A DNA stretch of 32,709 nt from Comamonadaceae bacterium. Lineage in GTDB: Bacteria; Pseudomonadota; Gammaproteobacteria; Burkholderiales; Burkholderiaceae_C. Positions 24,201-32,663 of the stretch are shown here, piece after piece; the first letter of the stretch is position 1; each line of letters opens with the position of its first letter. The notes beneath the pieces were generated by a model, which did no database searches, was not told where the DNA came from, and was given only the letters and a program-made list of their open reading frames with translations. The stretch is taken from contig CANCCF010000027.1 of the NCBI GenBank assembly GCA_947374485.1, forward strand, positions 1 through 32,709, read 5' to 3'. The position numbers were made by a program, and so were the translations under genes.

Positions 24201-25286
24201 TTAGGATTTGGCCGTCTGCAAGGACTTGCCGTGCTCGGGTGAGGGCCACAGGCCGCGCGGGCGCGAGAGCATGATGGTGATCATGGCCAGCGCAATGAGC
24301 AGCTGGCGCAGGATGGAGGCGTCAAGCCGGCCGCCCGTGGCCGCCTGCAGGGGGCCTGCCACAAAGCGCAGCACCTCGGGCAGGGCCGAGAGCAGCACCG
24401 CGCCCAGAATCACGCCGGGCAAATGCCCCACGCCACCCAGCACCACCATGGCCACAATCATCACCGACTCCATCAGCGTGAAGGATTCAGGCGAAATAAA
24501 GCCCTGGAAGGCGCCGAACATCACGCCCGAGACACCGCCAAAGGTGGCGCCCATGCCGAAGGCCAGCAGCTTCATGTTGCGGGTGTTGATGCCCATGGCC
24601 TTGGCGGCAATTTCGTCTTCACGAATGGCCATCCAGGCGCGGCCCACGCGCGAGAGCTCCAGGCGGTGGCAAATCACAATGCTGATCAGCACCAGGGCCA
24701 GGAACAGGTAGTAGTACAGCGAGACCGAGGCCAGCTCGATGCCACCCACCACTATCTTCTTGCCCAGGTCCAAGCCGAAGAAGTGCAGCGAGTCGATCGA
24801 GTTGATGCCCTTGGGGCCGTTGGTGATGTTGATGGGCGCGTCCAGGTTGTTCAGGAACACGCGGATGATTTCACCAAAGCCCAGCGTCACGATGGCCAGG
24901 TAGTCACCGCGCAAGCGCAAGGTGGGGGCACCCAGCAGCACACCAAAGAGACCCGCCACACCGGCACCCACCGGAATGATGACCCACAGCGGCGTGTGCA
25001 GGCCGTCCGGGAACATGGCCGCCAGCGCCGGGAAGGACTCGGTCAGGTGGGGCGAGGCCAGCAGGCCATACATGTAGGCGCCAATGGCAAAGAAGGCCAC
25101 ATAACCCAGATCGAGCAGACCGGCGTAGCCCACCACAATGTTCAGGCCCAGCGAGAGCAGCACATAGAGAAGCGCCACGTCGGCAATACGCACCCAGGCG
25201 TTGCCAACGGTTTGCAGCAACAGGGGCAGCACCAGCAGCGCAATGCCGGTGGCGATAAAGGCGAGAATTTTCTTTTGTTGTGTCAT
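24201..25286 (-). CDS. livM: LivM, branched-chain amino-acid-type ABC transporter permease
   Basis: The 361-residue membrane protein shows the LivM core: LLYVLLSLGLNIVVGYAGLLDLGYVAF-like first segments (seen at about residues 38-64), GAPTLRLRGDYLAIVTLGFGEI, and the cytoplasmic coupling loop GRAWMAIREDEIAAKAMGIN, which contacts the ATPases. About ten membrane segments are expected. ATG 25286 with GAGGA eight bases upstream is the start; the in-frame reading ten codons before it runs towards livH. It is 10 bases after livH. Confidence 0.93.
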   Translation of the reverse strand: MTQQKKILAFIATGIALLVLPLLLQTVGNAWVRIADVALLYVLLSLGLNIVVGYAGLLDLGYVAFFAIGAYMYGLLASPHLTESFPALAAMFPDGLHTPLWVIIPVGAGVAGLFGVLLGAPTLRLRGDYLAIVTLGFGEIIRVFLNNLDAPINITNGPKGINSIDSLHFFGLDLGKKIVVGGIELASVSLYYYLFLALVLISIVICHRLELSRVGRAWMAIREDEIAAKAMGINTRNMKLLAFGMGATFGGVSGVMFGAFQGFISPESFTLMESVMIVAMVVLGGVGHLPGVILGAVLLSALPEVLRFVAGPLQAATGGRLDASILRQLLIALAMITIMLSRPRGLWPSPEHGKSLQTAKS

Positions 25287-25296
25287 GGGGAAGTCC

Positions 25297-26226
25297 TCAG
25301 GCACGGTCTGCAACACGTTCGCCCAGCAGACCCGAGGGGCGCAGGGTCAAGACGATGATGAGCACGATGAAGGCAAAGATGTCGGAGTAGTTGCTGCCCA
25401 GCACGCCACCGGTCAGGTCACCGATGTAGCCCGCGCCAATCGACTCGATCAGGCCCAGCAGAATCGCACCGACCACCGCACCGGCCAGGTTGCCGATGCC
25501 ACCGAACACGGCAGCGGTAAAGGCCTTCAGGCCAGGCAAAAAGCCCATGGCGTGCTGGGCCGTGCCGTAGTTGGAGGCGTACATCACACCGGCAATGGCC
25601 GCCAAGATGGCACCAATGATGAAGGTGGCCGAAATCACCATGTCGGGCTTCACGCCCATGAGGCCCGCCACGCGCGGGTTCTCGGCGGTGGCGCGCATGG
25701 CGCGACCCAATTTGGTGTAGTTGACCAGCCACATCAGCAGGGCCAACGACACGGCGGTCACACCCAGGATCATCACCTGGGTGGGTGTGATCACCGCGCC
25801 CAAAATATCAATCGGGGTGCTGGGCAAGAGCGTGGGGTACGACTTGTAGTTGGGCTTCCAGATGATCATGGCCAGCGTTTGCAGCAGGATGGACATGCCG
25901 ATGGCGGTGATCAGCGGGGCCAGCTTGGGGCTGTTGCGCAGCGGCCTGTAAGCCACTTTCTCGATCACGAAGTTCAGCGAGGCGGCCACGATGCAGGCGA
26001 TGACCAGGGCAATCAGCAGAATGATGGCGCCGGGCGTGCCGGGCATGGCGCCCTGCATCCAGCCGATGATGGTCCAACTCGTCAGGGCCCCGACCATCAT
26101 CACTTCGCCATGGGCAAAATTGATGAGGTTGATGATGCCGTACACCATGGTGTAGCCAAGGGCAATGAGCGCATACATGCTCCCTAACACCAGACCGTTG
26201 ATGATCTGCTGTACCAATATATCCAT
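25297..26226 (-). CDS. livH: LivH, branched-chain amino-acid-type ABC transporter permease
   Basis: The 309-residue permease starts MDILVQQIINGLVLGSMYAL and has GYTMVYGIINLINFAHGEV, both textbook LivH features, plus the coupling loop GRAMRATAENPRVAGLMGV and a C-terminal LRPSGLLGE. It forms the translocation pore with LivM. GGAGA lies eight bases before the ATG. It is the first gene of the operon; no periplasmic binding-protein gene precedes it, so that component must be encoded elsewhere. Confidence 0.93.
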   Translation of the reverse strand: MDILVQQIINGLVLGSMYALIALGYTMVYGIINLINFAHGEVMMVGALTSWTIIGWMQGAMPGTPGAIILLIALVIACIVAASLNFVIEKVAYRPLRNSPKLAPLITAIGMSILLQTLAMIIWKPNYKSYPTLLPSTPIDILGAVITPTQVMILGVTAVSLALLMWLVNYTKLGRAMRATAENPRVAGLMGVKPDMVISATFIIGAILAAIAGVMYASNYGTAQHAMGFLPGLKAFTAAVFGGIGNLAGAVVGAILLGLIESIGAGYIGDLTGGVLGSNYSDIFAFIVLIIVLTLRPSGLLGERVADRA

Positions 26227-26370
26227 AAACTTATCTCCGATTTGTGGCCGGCGCCTGGACCAACAATTTGTGTTCGCATTTTGTTGACAAGCGGCTCGGC
26301 CTTGTGGGCTCTACCAGTTCCTTAAGCAAGAAACTCGCCACCTAGGTTCCGTGGCGCTTGAGTGTGGCGG

Positions 26371-26376
26371 ATTGTA
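26371..26376 (-). promoter_or_regulatory. Possible -10 box of the liv operon
   Basis: The minus strand reads TACAAT (26376 to 26371), within the longest gap of the window (26227-26457). The matching -35 at 17 bases is poor (CCTGAA). Transcription would begin about 140 bases before livH, leaving a long leader that contains a 6-base hairpin (CGCCAC 26336-26341 with GTGGCG 26351-26356). Weak evidence. Confidence 0.3.
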
Positions 26377-26403
26377 ACGAAAGGGGGGGCCGATTCAGGC
26401 ACG

Positions 26404-26433
26404 CTGCGGCGGGGGTTTACCCTCGCGCCGCAG
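26404..26433. terminator. GC-rich hairpin downstream of the small charged-protein gene
   Basis: CTGCGGCG (26404-26411) and CGCCGCAG (26426-26433) form a perfect 8-base stem with a loop that can add GGG/CCC pairs. It lies 24 bases beyond the minus-strand stop at 26458. No T-run follows, so it would be a factor-assisted terminator or an mRNA stabiliser. Confidence 0.4.
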
Positions 26434-26457
26434 GGAATCATGGGCCATCAGCGTGGC

Positions 26458-26682
26458 TTATCTTTTCAAGTCCTGCTCGAGTGCTGCCTTGTTCATTTTT
26501 GAGCGCCCTTGGAGGCCGCGCTGGCTGGCCTCTGCGGCCTCACCGCTGCGGGCGCGTTCCTTGTTGACCACGCGTGCGGCAATTTCTTCGGCTTGCGACT
26601 CGGGCTTGCCGCGTTCTTCGAGGCTCTCTTTCACATGCTGGTATTGGCGTTCGCTTTTGGGGGACCAGACTTTTGGGGGCAT
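26458..26682 (-). CDS. Small charged helical protein, plasmid-stabilisation-protein-like annotation family
   Basis: The 74-residue protein is rich in Lys, Arg and Glu and almost wholly helical. The segment SERQYQHVKESLEERGK followed by AEEIAARVVNKERARSGE is a conserved block in many proteobacterial small proteins that databases name plasmid stabilisation protein or similar, without proven function. The ATG at 26682 is firmly set by AAGGAG seven bases upstream; reading further upstream lacks similarity. It stands alone between rarA and the liv operon. A general stress or nucleic-acid-binding role is possible but unproven. Confidence 0.8.
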   Translation of the reverse strand: MPPKVWSPKSERQYQHVKESLEERGKPESQAEEIAARVVNKERARSGEAAEASQRGLQGRSKMNKAALEQDLKR

Positions 26683-26796
26683 GGAAAACTCCTTTGCACA
26701 GGGCTTGTGTGAGGCTCCCTTGTGCGCAGTGTAGGCACGCGCCCGGGAGGATTCCAATGCCGCAGTGCAGGTGTTGGCCAAGCTGCGCGGGCGCCC

Positions 26797-28104
26797 CTAT
26801 TTTTTGGCGTGGGCCTGGGCGTCCAGGTCTTTCAGATGGGCCAATTTTTCGCTGATCTTCGCCTCCAGGCCACGCGGCACGGGCTGGTACCACGCAGGCT
26901 CGGGCATGCCATCGGGCAAATAGGTTTCGCCTGCGGCATAGGCGCCCGGTTCGTCATGGGCGTAGCGGTAGTCATGCCCGTAGCCGAGTTCTTTCATCAG
27001 TTTGGTGGGCGCGTTGCGCAGGTGCACCGGCACCTCGCGGCTCTTGTCCTTTTTCACAAAAGCTTTTGCTGCGTTGTAGGCCATGTAGCCCGCATTGCTC
27101 TTGGCGGCCACGGCCAGATAGATCACGGCCTGGCCCAGGGCCAGCTCACCTTCGGGCGAGCCCAGACGCTCGTAGGTGAGCGCGGCGTCGTTGGCAATTT
27201 GCATGGCGCGCGGGTCGGCCAGGCCGATGTCTTCCCAGGCCATGCGCACAATGCGGCGCGCCAGGTATTTGGCATCCGCACCGCCGTCGAGCATGCGGGT
27301 CAGCCAATACAGTGCGGCATCCGGGTGCGAGCCGCGCACCGACTTGTGCAGGGCCGAGATCTGGTCATAAAAATTGTCGCCGCCCTTGTCGAAGCGCCGT
27401 GCATTGAGGGTCAAGGCGTTCTCGATGAAGGTGGCATCGATGTGCGTGATACCTGCCGCACCGGCCGCGGTGCCGCATTGCTCCAGCAAATTCAAAAAGC
27501 GCCGCGCGTCGCCATCGGCATAGCCGATGAGGGTGTCCACCGCAGCCTCGTCAAAGTCCAGATGCCCCAATGCTTGTTCTTTGGCGCGTTCCAGCAGCAG
27601 GCGCAACTCGTCATCGGTGAGCGACTTCAGCACATAGACCTGCGCGCGCGACAGCAGGGCCGAGTTGACCTCGAAGGAAGGGTTCTCGGTGGTGGCGCCG
27701 ATAAAGGTCACCAGGCCGGACTCGGCATAGGGCAGCAGCGCATCCTGCTGCGACTTGTTGAAGCGGTGGATCTCGTCCACAAACAGGATGGTGTGCTTGC
27801 CCTGGGACAAATTTTGTTGAGCCTGCTCCATCGCCGCGCGAATGTCCTTCACGCCCGAGAACACCGCCGAGAGCGCAATGAACTCGCAGGCAAAGGCCTT
27901 GGCAGTGAGCCGCGCCAGCGTGGTTTTGCCCACCCCCGGTGGCCCCCACAAAATCATGGAATGGGGCTTGCCGGATTGGAAGGCCAGCTTGAGCGGCTTG
28001 CCCGGGCCCAGCAGATCCGACTGGCCAATCACCTCGTCGAGCGTGCGCGGACGCAGGGCCTCGGCCAGGGGCGGCACGGGCTCTCGTGCGAACAGATCAG
28101 ACAT
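26797..28104 (-). CDS. rarA: RarA (MgsA) replication-associated recombination AAA+ ATPase
   Basis: The 435-residue protein has Walker A GPPGVGKT (54-61), Walker B ILFVDEIHRFNK (106-117), sensor 1 IGATTENPSFEVN (about 135-147) and the C-terminal part with HKSVRGSHPDAALYWLTRML and YMAYNAAKAF typical of RarA/WRNIP1. It acts at stalled replication forks. The gene lies 10 bases after lolA in the conserved order ftsK-lolA-rarA also seen in E. coli. The common next neighbour serS is absent here. Confidence 0.95.
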   Translation of the reverse strand: MSDLFAREPVPPLAEALRPRTLDEVIGQSDLLGPGKPLKLAFQSGKPHSMILWGPPGVGKTTLARLTAKAFACEFIALSAVFSGVKDIRAAMEQAQQNLSQGKHTILFVDEIHRFNKSQQDALLPYAESGLVTFIGATTENPSFEVNSALLSRAQVYVLKSLTDDELRLLLERAKEQALGHLDFDEAAVDTLIGYADGDARRFLNLLEQCGTAAGAAGITHIDATFIENALTLNARRFDKGGDNFYDQISALHKSVRGSHPDAALYWLTRMLDGGADAKYLARRIVRMAWEDIGLADPRAMQIANDAALTYERLGSPEGELALGQAVIYLAVAAKSNAGYMAYNAAKAFVKKDKSREVPVHLRNAPTKLMKELGYGHDYRYAHDEPGAYAAGETYLPDGMPEPAWYQPVPRGLEAKISEKLAHLKDLDAQAHAKK

Positions 28105-28114
28105 GGGCTTTTCG

Positions 28115-28759
28115 CTATTGCTGGATCAGGTCCACACCCGCTGGCGGCTTGAACTGGAACGTGGCAGCACCCAGTGGCGTGTTCACCTGCAAGGCACTGA
28201 AGCGCATGACCGAGCGCTGGCCAAAGCTGTCCACAATTTCCAGCGCCGAAAACTCTGCGCCCTTGAAGCCCACGCGCACCGACTGCAGCATGCCCTCGCG
28301 GGCCTTGGGTTCGGCCAGCACCCATTCCAGGCCATCCTTGTCGGGCGCGGTGCTGGCGTTGCTGAGCTTGAAGTCGGCCTGCAGCGCCTTGATGTCGGCC
28401 GCGGATGCAATCAGCGCGGCCGGGCTGGACGCCAGCACCATGGACTGCTTGCGGGAAGTGACTTGGTTCAGGTCCACATCAAACAGCCACAGGGTCTGGC
28501 CGTCGGCCACGATGGTTTGCTCAAAGGGCTTTTTGTAGACAAAGCGGAAACGGTTGGGGCGCGAGAACTCGAAAGTTCCGCTGGACGTTTTGCTGCGCGC
28601 CGCCTGCCCTTCCTTGGCCGGGGCGGTGACCACCTGGGTGAATTCGGCGCGGCCCGTCTTGGCGGTTTTGACAAACTGCTCCAGGCTGTCCATGCCGCTG
28701 GCCTGGGCCAGGCTGGAACCAATCGCCAACAATCCAACTACTATTTTGTGTTTGACCAT
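28115..28759 (-). CDS. lolA: LolA outer-membrane lipoprotein carrier protein
   Basis: The 214-residue product has a signal peptide (MVKHKIVVGLLAIGSSLAQA) and LolA features: the strand block SSGTFEFSRPNRFRFVYKKP, GQTLWLFDVDLNQVT and the C-terminal VNTPLGAATFQFKPPAGVDLI. It carries lipoproteins from LolCDE across the periplasm to LolB. The start lies four bases after the ftsK stop, so translation is probably coupled. Synteny with ftsK and rarA confirms the call. Confidence 0.94.
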   Translation of the reverse strand: MVKHKIVVGLLAIGSSLAQASGMDSLEQFVKTAKTGRAEFTQVVTAPAKEGQAARSKTSSGTFEFSRPNRFRFVYKKPFEQTIVADGQTLWLFDVDLNQVTSRKQSMVLASSPAALIASAADIKALQADFKLSNASTAPDKDGLEWVLAEPKAREGMLQSVRVGFKGAEFSALEIVDSFGQRSVMRFSALQVNTPLGAATFQFKPPAGVDLIQQ

Positions 28760-28763
28760 GTCA

Positions 28764-31109
28764 TTACTCGTTGCGGGCCGGAACCAGAATATCGCGCTGG
28801 CCGCTGGTACTCATGGCACTCACCAGACCGGCGTTTTCCATGTCTTCCACCAAACGGGCGGCTCGGTTGTAACCAATCTTCAAGTGGCGCTGCACCAGCG
28901 AGATGCTGGCCTTGCGGTTTTTGAGCACCACTTCCACGGCCTGGTCGTACATCGGGTCTTTTTCACCCGAGGTGTCGCCCGCGCCGCCACCGTTGCCGTC
29001 ATCTCCGTCTACGGTGCCGCCTTCGAGTAAACCCTCCACATAGTTGGGCTCGCCCTGCTCTTTGAGGTAGCTCACCACGCGGTGCACTTCTTCGTCACTC
29101 ACAAAGGCGCCGTGTACGCGGACGGGCAGTCCGGTGCCGCTGGGCATGTAGAGCATGTCGCCCATGCCCAAGAGGGCCTCGGCGCCCATCTGGTCGAGGA
29201 TGGTGCGGCTGTCGATCTTGCTGCTGACCTGGAAGGCAATGCGGGTGGGGATGTTGGCCTTGATCAGGCCGGTGATCACGTCCACGCTGGGGCGCTGCGT
29301 GGCCAGAATCAAATGGATACCGGCGGCGCGGGCCTTTTGGGCCAGGCGCGCAATCAGCTCTTCAATCTTCTTGCCCACCACCATCATCAGGTCGGCCAAC
29401 TCGTCGATCACCACCACGATGTGCGGCAGGCGCTCCAGCGGCTCGGGCTCTTCGGGTGTCAAGCTGAAGGGGTTGTAGACGAATTCGCCTTTGACCTTGG
29501 CCTCGTCGATTTTGGTGTTGTAGCCGGCCAGGTTGCGCACGCCCATTTTGCTGAGCAGCTTGTAACGGCGCTCCATCTCGGCCACGCACCAGGTCAGGCC
29601 ATTGGCGGCCTGCTTCATGTCGGTGACCACGGGGGCCAGCAGGTGCGGAATACCCTCGTACACCGACATTTCCAACATCTTGGGGTCGATCATCAAGAGG
29701 CGCACATCGCGCGCCTCGGCCTTGTACAGCAGACTCAGGATCATGGCGTTGATACCCACCGACTTGCCCGAGCCGGTGGTACCTGCCACCAGCACGTGGG
29801 GCATCTTGGCGAGGTCGGCCACGATGGGGTTGCCGATGATGTCTTTGCCCAGACCCATGGTCAACAGCGACTTGGCCTCGCCATAGACCTGTGAGCCCAG
29901 AATTTCGGCCAGGCGGATGCTCTGGCGCTTGGCATTGGGCAATTCGAGTGCCATGTAGTTCTTGCCGGGAATGGTCTCCACCACGCGGATCGACACCAGA
30001 CTCAACGAGCGCGCCAGGTCTTTGGCCAGGCCCACGATCTGCGAACCCTTCACACCCGTGGCGGGTTCAATCTCGTAGCGGGTGATCACCGGGCCGGGCT
30101 GGGCCAGCACCACACGGGCTTCCACGCCAAAGTCTTTCAGGCGCTTTTCGATCATGCGGCTGGTCATCTCCAGCGTGTCGGGCGACACCGTCTCCTGGCG
30201 CAAGAGCGCCTCATCGAGCAGGGCGACCTGGGGCAACTTGCTGTCGGGCATCTCGGTGAACAAGGGCTTTTGCCGCTCCTTGGCCACCCGCATGCTTTGT
30301 ACCGGCTCAACCTGCGCGGCCTGCTCGATGATGACGGGCGGGGCGTGGTGTTGGAGGGTCTCTTCACGTTCCTCAAACACCACTTCCTCGCGCTCGCGCA
30401 TGGCCTGTTGGCCAATCTCCATGTCCTGCGCAATTTCGCGCTTCTCGCGCTGCTGCTCAATGAAGGAATACGCCCAGGCCCCCAGGCGCTCGGCCACCTG
30501 CATCCAGGAAAAGCGGAACACCAGCGCACAGCCCGCCACACCGAGCGCAATGGCCACCAGACCAGAGCCCGCAAAGCCCAGCCAGCGCACGCTCCAGACG
30601 CCCAGCAGATAGCCCAGCACGCCGCCGCTGTGGCCGGGCAATTGGGTCTCAAAGCGGTACATGCGGCTCCACTCCAGCGTGGCGCTGGCGTACAGCAGCA
30701 AGGCCAGGCCCAGCCAGAAGGTCCAGCGGTGGTGCAGCACGCCACGCTCTTCAGCCGTGTGCTGCGCGTCGCTGGTCAGGCCGTCACCGCGCAGGCGCTG
30801 CGCCAGCAGCGACAGCCATTGGCGCAAGGCCACGGCCAGGCACCACCAGACCGAGTAGCCCAGCAAAAAATAACCCATGTCGGCAATCCAGGCACCGATT
30901 CGCCCGGCGCGGTTGAGCACGGCCGCACCTGTTCCCGAGGTGGACCACGCCGCATCCAGCGGCGAGTAGCTCAGAATGGCAAGCAGCCAGATGGCGAGCA
31001 GCACAAAGCCTGCCACCAGGGCCATTTCATTGGCGAAGCGGCCGAGGCCCGTGGCCGGTGCTGCGGCGCGCGGCGCGGAAGATTGGAGCGTATGAAGCGA
31101 ATAGGTCAT
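28764..31109 (-). CDS. ftsK: FtsK DNA translocase
   Basis: The 781-residue protein has four N-terminal membrane segments (about residues 28-200), a short linker of about 100 residues with a charged coiled-coil stretch (215-255), and the RecA-like motor with Walker A GTTGSGKS (443-450) and Walker B VVVIDE (565-570). The winged-helix gamma domain that reads KOPS sequences follows (about 717-781). It pumps DNA at the septum and activates XerCD at dif. The linker is far shorter than in E. coli, which is normal for betaproteobacteria. ATG 31109 fits homologue starts, although no ribosome site is seen; the open frame upstream has no FtsK-like sequence. Confidence 0.95.
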   Translation of the reverse strand: MTYSLHTLQSSAPRAAAPATGLGRFANEMALVAGFVLLAIWLLAILSYSPLDAAWSTSGTGAAVLNRAGRIGAWIADMGYFLLGYSVWWCLAVALRQWLSLLAQRLRGDGLTSDAQHTAEERGVLHHRWTFWLGLALLLYASATLEWSRMYRFETQLPGHSGGVLGYLLGVWSVRWLGFAGSGLVAIALGVAGCALVFRFSWMQVAERLGAWAYSFIEQQREKREIAQDMEIGQQAMREREEVVFEEREETLQHHAPPVIIEQAAQVEPVQSMRVAKERQKPLFTEMPDSKLPQVALLDEALLRQETVSPDTLEMTSRMIEKRLKDFGVEARVVLAQPGPVITRYEIEPATGVKGSQIVGLAKDLARSLSLVSIRVVETIPGKNYMALELPNAKRQSIRLAEILGSQVYGEAKSLLTMGLGKDIIGNPIVADLAKMPHVLVAGTTGSGKSVGINAMILSLLYKAEARDVRLLMIDPKMLEMSVYEGIPHLLAPVVTDMKQAANGLTWCVAEMERRYKLLSKMGVRNLAGYNTKIDEAKVKGEFVYNPFSLTPEEPEPLERLPHIVVVIDELADLMMVVGKKIEELIARLAQKARAAGIHLILATQRPSVDVITGLIKANIPTRIAFQVSSKIDSRTILDQMGAEALLGMGDMLYMPSGTGLPVRVHGAFVSDEEVHRVVSYLKEQGEPNYVEGLLEGGTVDGDDGNGGGAGDTSGEKDPMYDQAVEVVLKNRKASISLVQRHLKIGYNRAARLVEDMENAGLVSAMSTSGQRDILVPARNE

Positions 31110-31190
31110 GGCAGGAAAAGCATTGCCGCCAAGCTTACCCCAAGCATGGTTTGCATACCCTGCCTTGCAGTTGGCCCAAGTGCACCTATT

Positions 31191-31196
31191 TACAAT
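31191..31196 (+). promoter_or_regulatory. Probable -10 box of trxB
   Basis: TACAAT lies 85 bases before the trxB ATG in the 171-base gap between divergent ftsK and trxB. No good -35 is found at 16-18 bases (CAGTTG at 17). The call rests on the -10 match and position. Confidence 0.4.
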
Positions 31197-31280
31197 GCAG
31201 ACACGCGGCGGTCGGCAACATGGCCATCGCCCGCCACGGCCCCCGCCTCCGCCTTTTTTGCTCCTCCTTGAAAGCCCCCC

Positions 31281-32231
31281 ATGTCCGCATCCAAACACGC
31301 CAAGGTCCTGATTCTGGGATCCGGCCCCGCTGGCTACACCGCCGCCATTTACGCCGCCCGCGCCAACCTCAGCCCCATGCTCGTCACTGGCATTGCCCAG
31401 GGCGGCCAGCTCATGACCACCACCGAAGTGGACAACTGGCCCGCCGACGTGAACGGCGTGCAAGGCCCCGAGCTGATGCAGCGTTTTCTGGAGCATGCCG
31501 AGCGCTTCAAGACGCAAATCAATTTCGACCACATCCACACCGTCGACCTGTCCAAGCGCCCTTTCACGCTCCAAGGTGATACAGACACTTACACCTGCGA
31601 CAGCCTGATCCTGGCCACCGGCGCCTCAGCCAAGTACTTGGGGCTTCCCTCCGAGACCGCCTTCATGGGCCGCGGTGTCTCCGGCTGCGCCACTTGCGAC
31701 GGTTTTTTCTACCGCGAAGAGGTGTGCTGCGTGGTGGGCGGCGGCAACACCGCGGTGGAAGAGGCGCTGTACCTCTCCAACATTGCCAAAAAGGTCTACC
31801 TGGTGCACCGCCGCGACAAGTTCAAAGCCGAAGCTATCCTGATCGACAAGCTGATGGACAAGGTGGCTGCGGGCAAGATCGAGCTCAAGACCTTCCAGAC
31901 CCTGGACGAGGTGCTGGGCGACGCCTCCGGTGTGACCGGCATCCGCCTCAAAAGCACGGTTGACGGCAGCACCGAAGAGCTGACCTTGAAGGGCTGCTTT
32001 ATTGCCATCGGCCACGCGCCCAACTCCGAAATCTTCAATGGCCAGCTGGAAATGAACGGCGGCTACTTGGTGACCAAGGGCGGGCTCAACGGCTTTGCCA
32101 CCATGACCAGCGTGCCCGGCGTGTTTGCCGCCGGTGACGTGGCCGACCACGTATACCGTCAGGCGATTACGAGTGCGGGCACGGGCTGTATGGCCGCGCT
32201 GGACGCACAGCGCTTTTTAGAGCAAGAGTAA
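31281..32231 (+). CDS. trxB: Thioredoxin reductase
   Basis: The 316-residue flavoprotein has the FAD motif GSGPAG (13-18), the redox-active C136-A-T-C139 followed by DG, the NADPH motif GGGNTA (153-158) with HRRDKF for the phosphate, and the C-terminal FAD segment AAGDV. It uses NADPH to reduce thioredoxin. Length and motifs are those of bacterial low-molecular-weight TrxB. It is divergent from ftsK, a neighbourhood also present, with lrp inserted, in E. coli. It would supply electrons for the thiol proteins in the cell. Confidence 0.96.
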   Translation: MSASKHAKVLILGSGPAGYTAAIYAARANLSPMLVTGIAQGGQLMTTTEVDNWPADVNGVQGPELMQRFLEHAERFKTQINFDHIHTVDLSKRPFTLQGDTDTYTCDSLILATGASAKYLGLPSETAFMGRGVSGCATCDGFFYREEVCCVVGGGNTAVEEALYLSNIAKKVYLVHRRDKFKAEAILIDKLMDKVAAGKIELKTFQTLDEVLGDASGVTGIRLKSTVDGSTEELTLKGCFIAIGHAPNSEIFNGQLEMNGGYLVTKGGLNGFATMTSVPGVFAAGDVADHVYRQAITSAGTGCMAALDAQRFLEQE

Positions 32232-32273
32232 GCGCCCGGAGCGGGTCCTAAAGGGCCTGCGCTGCAGTCAGGC

Positions 32274-32279
32274 TATAAT
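32274..32279 (+). promoter_or_regulatory. -10 box of the rpmBG promoter
   Basis: A perfect TATAAT lies 140 bases before the rpmB ATG. The -35 region at 17 bases (AAGGGC) is poor. Transcription from about 32286 gives a leader of some 130 bases, which holds the palindrome GTTTGCAAAC (32359-32368) and a tandem GCAAACC repeat (32363-32376). Confidence 0.5.
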
Positions 32280-32418
32280 CTCAGGCTTTGCTGGAAACAG
32301 CACAGGGTTACCGCCACCCTTTTTCTTGGCGAGGTGAGGCTGAAGCGAGACTTTGGCAGTTTGCAAACCGCAAACCGCTTGGGTCGTCAGTAACAGCCGT
32401 TTATATCGGAGTGTCCTC

Positions 32419-32652
32419 ATGGCACGCGTATGCGAAGTAACGGGTAAAGGCCCGATGGTCGGGAACAATGTTTCCCACGCCAACAACAAAACCAAGCGCC
32501 GGTTCCTGCCGAACCTGCAATACCGCCGTTTCTGGGTCGAATCGGAAAACCGCTGGATCCGTCTGCGGATTTCGAACGCGGGTCTGCGTTTGATCGACAA
32601 GAACGGTATTGATGTTGTGCTCGCAGATCTGCGCGCACGTGGCCAAGCTTAA
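32419..32652 (+). CDS. rpmB: Ribosomal protein L28
   Basis: The 77-residue basic protein begins MARVCEVTGKGPMVGNNVSH and continues with NNKTKRRFLPNLQ, the standard bL28 sequence, with RLRISNAGLRLIDKNGI later. GGAG is eight bases upstream of the ATG. Length is normal. It is followed after 11 bases by rpmG, the usual order. There is one cysteine and no zinc-ribbon pair, so it is the zinc-free form. Confidence 0.97.
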   Translation: MARVCEVTGKGPMVGNNVSHANNKTKRRFLPNLQYRRFWVESENRWIRLRISNAGLRLIDKNGIDVVLADLRARGQA

Positions 32653-32663
32653 GGAGTAGCACC

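Noticed and set aside
31110..31574. N-terminal extension of the ftsK reading frame beyond the ATG at 31109
   Set aside because: The extra 155 codons lie over the divergent promoter region and the start of trxB, and the sequence does not resemble FtsK.
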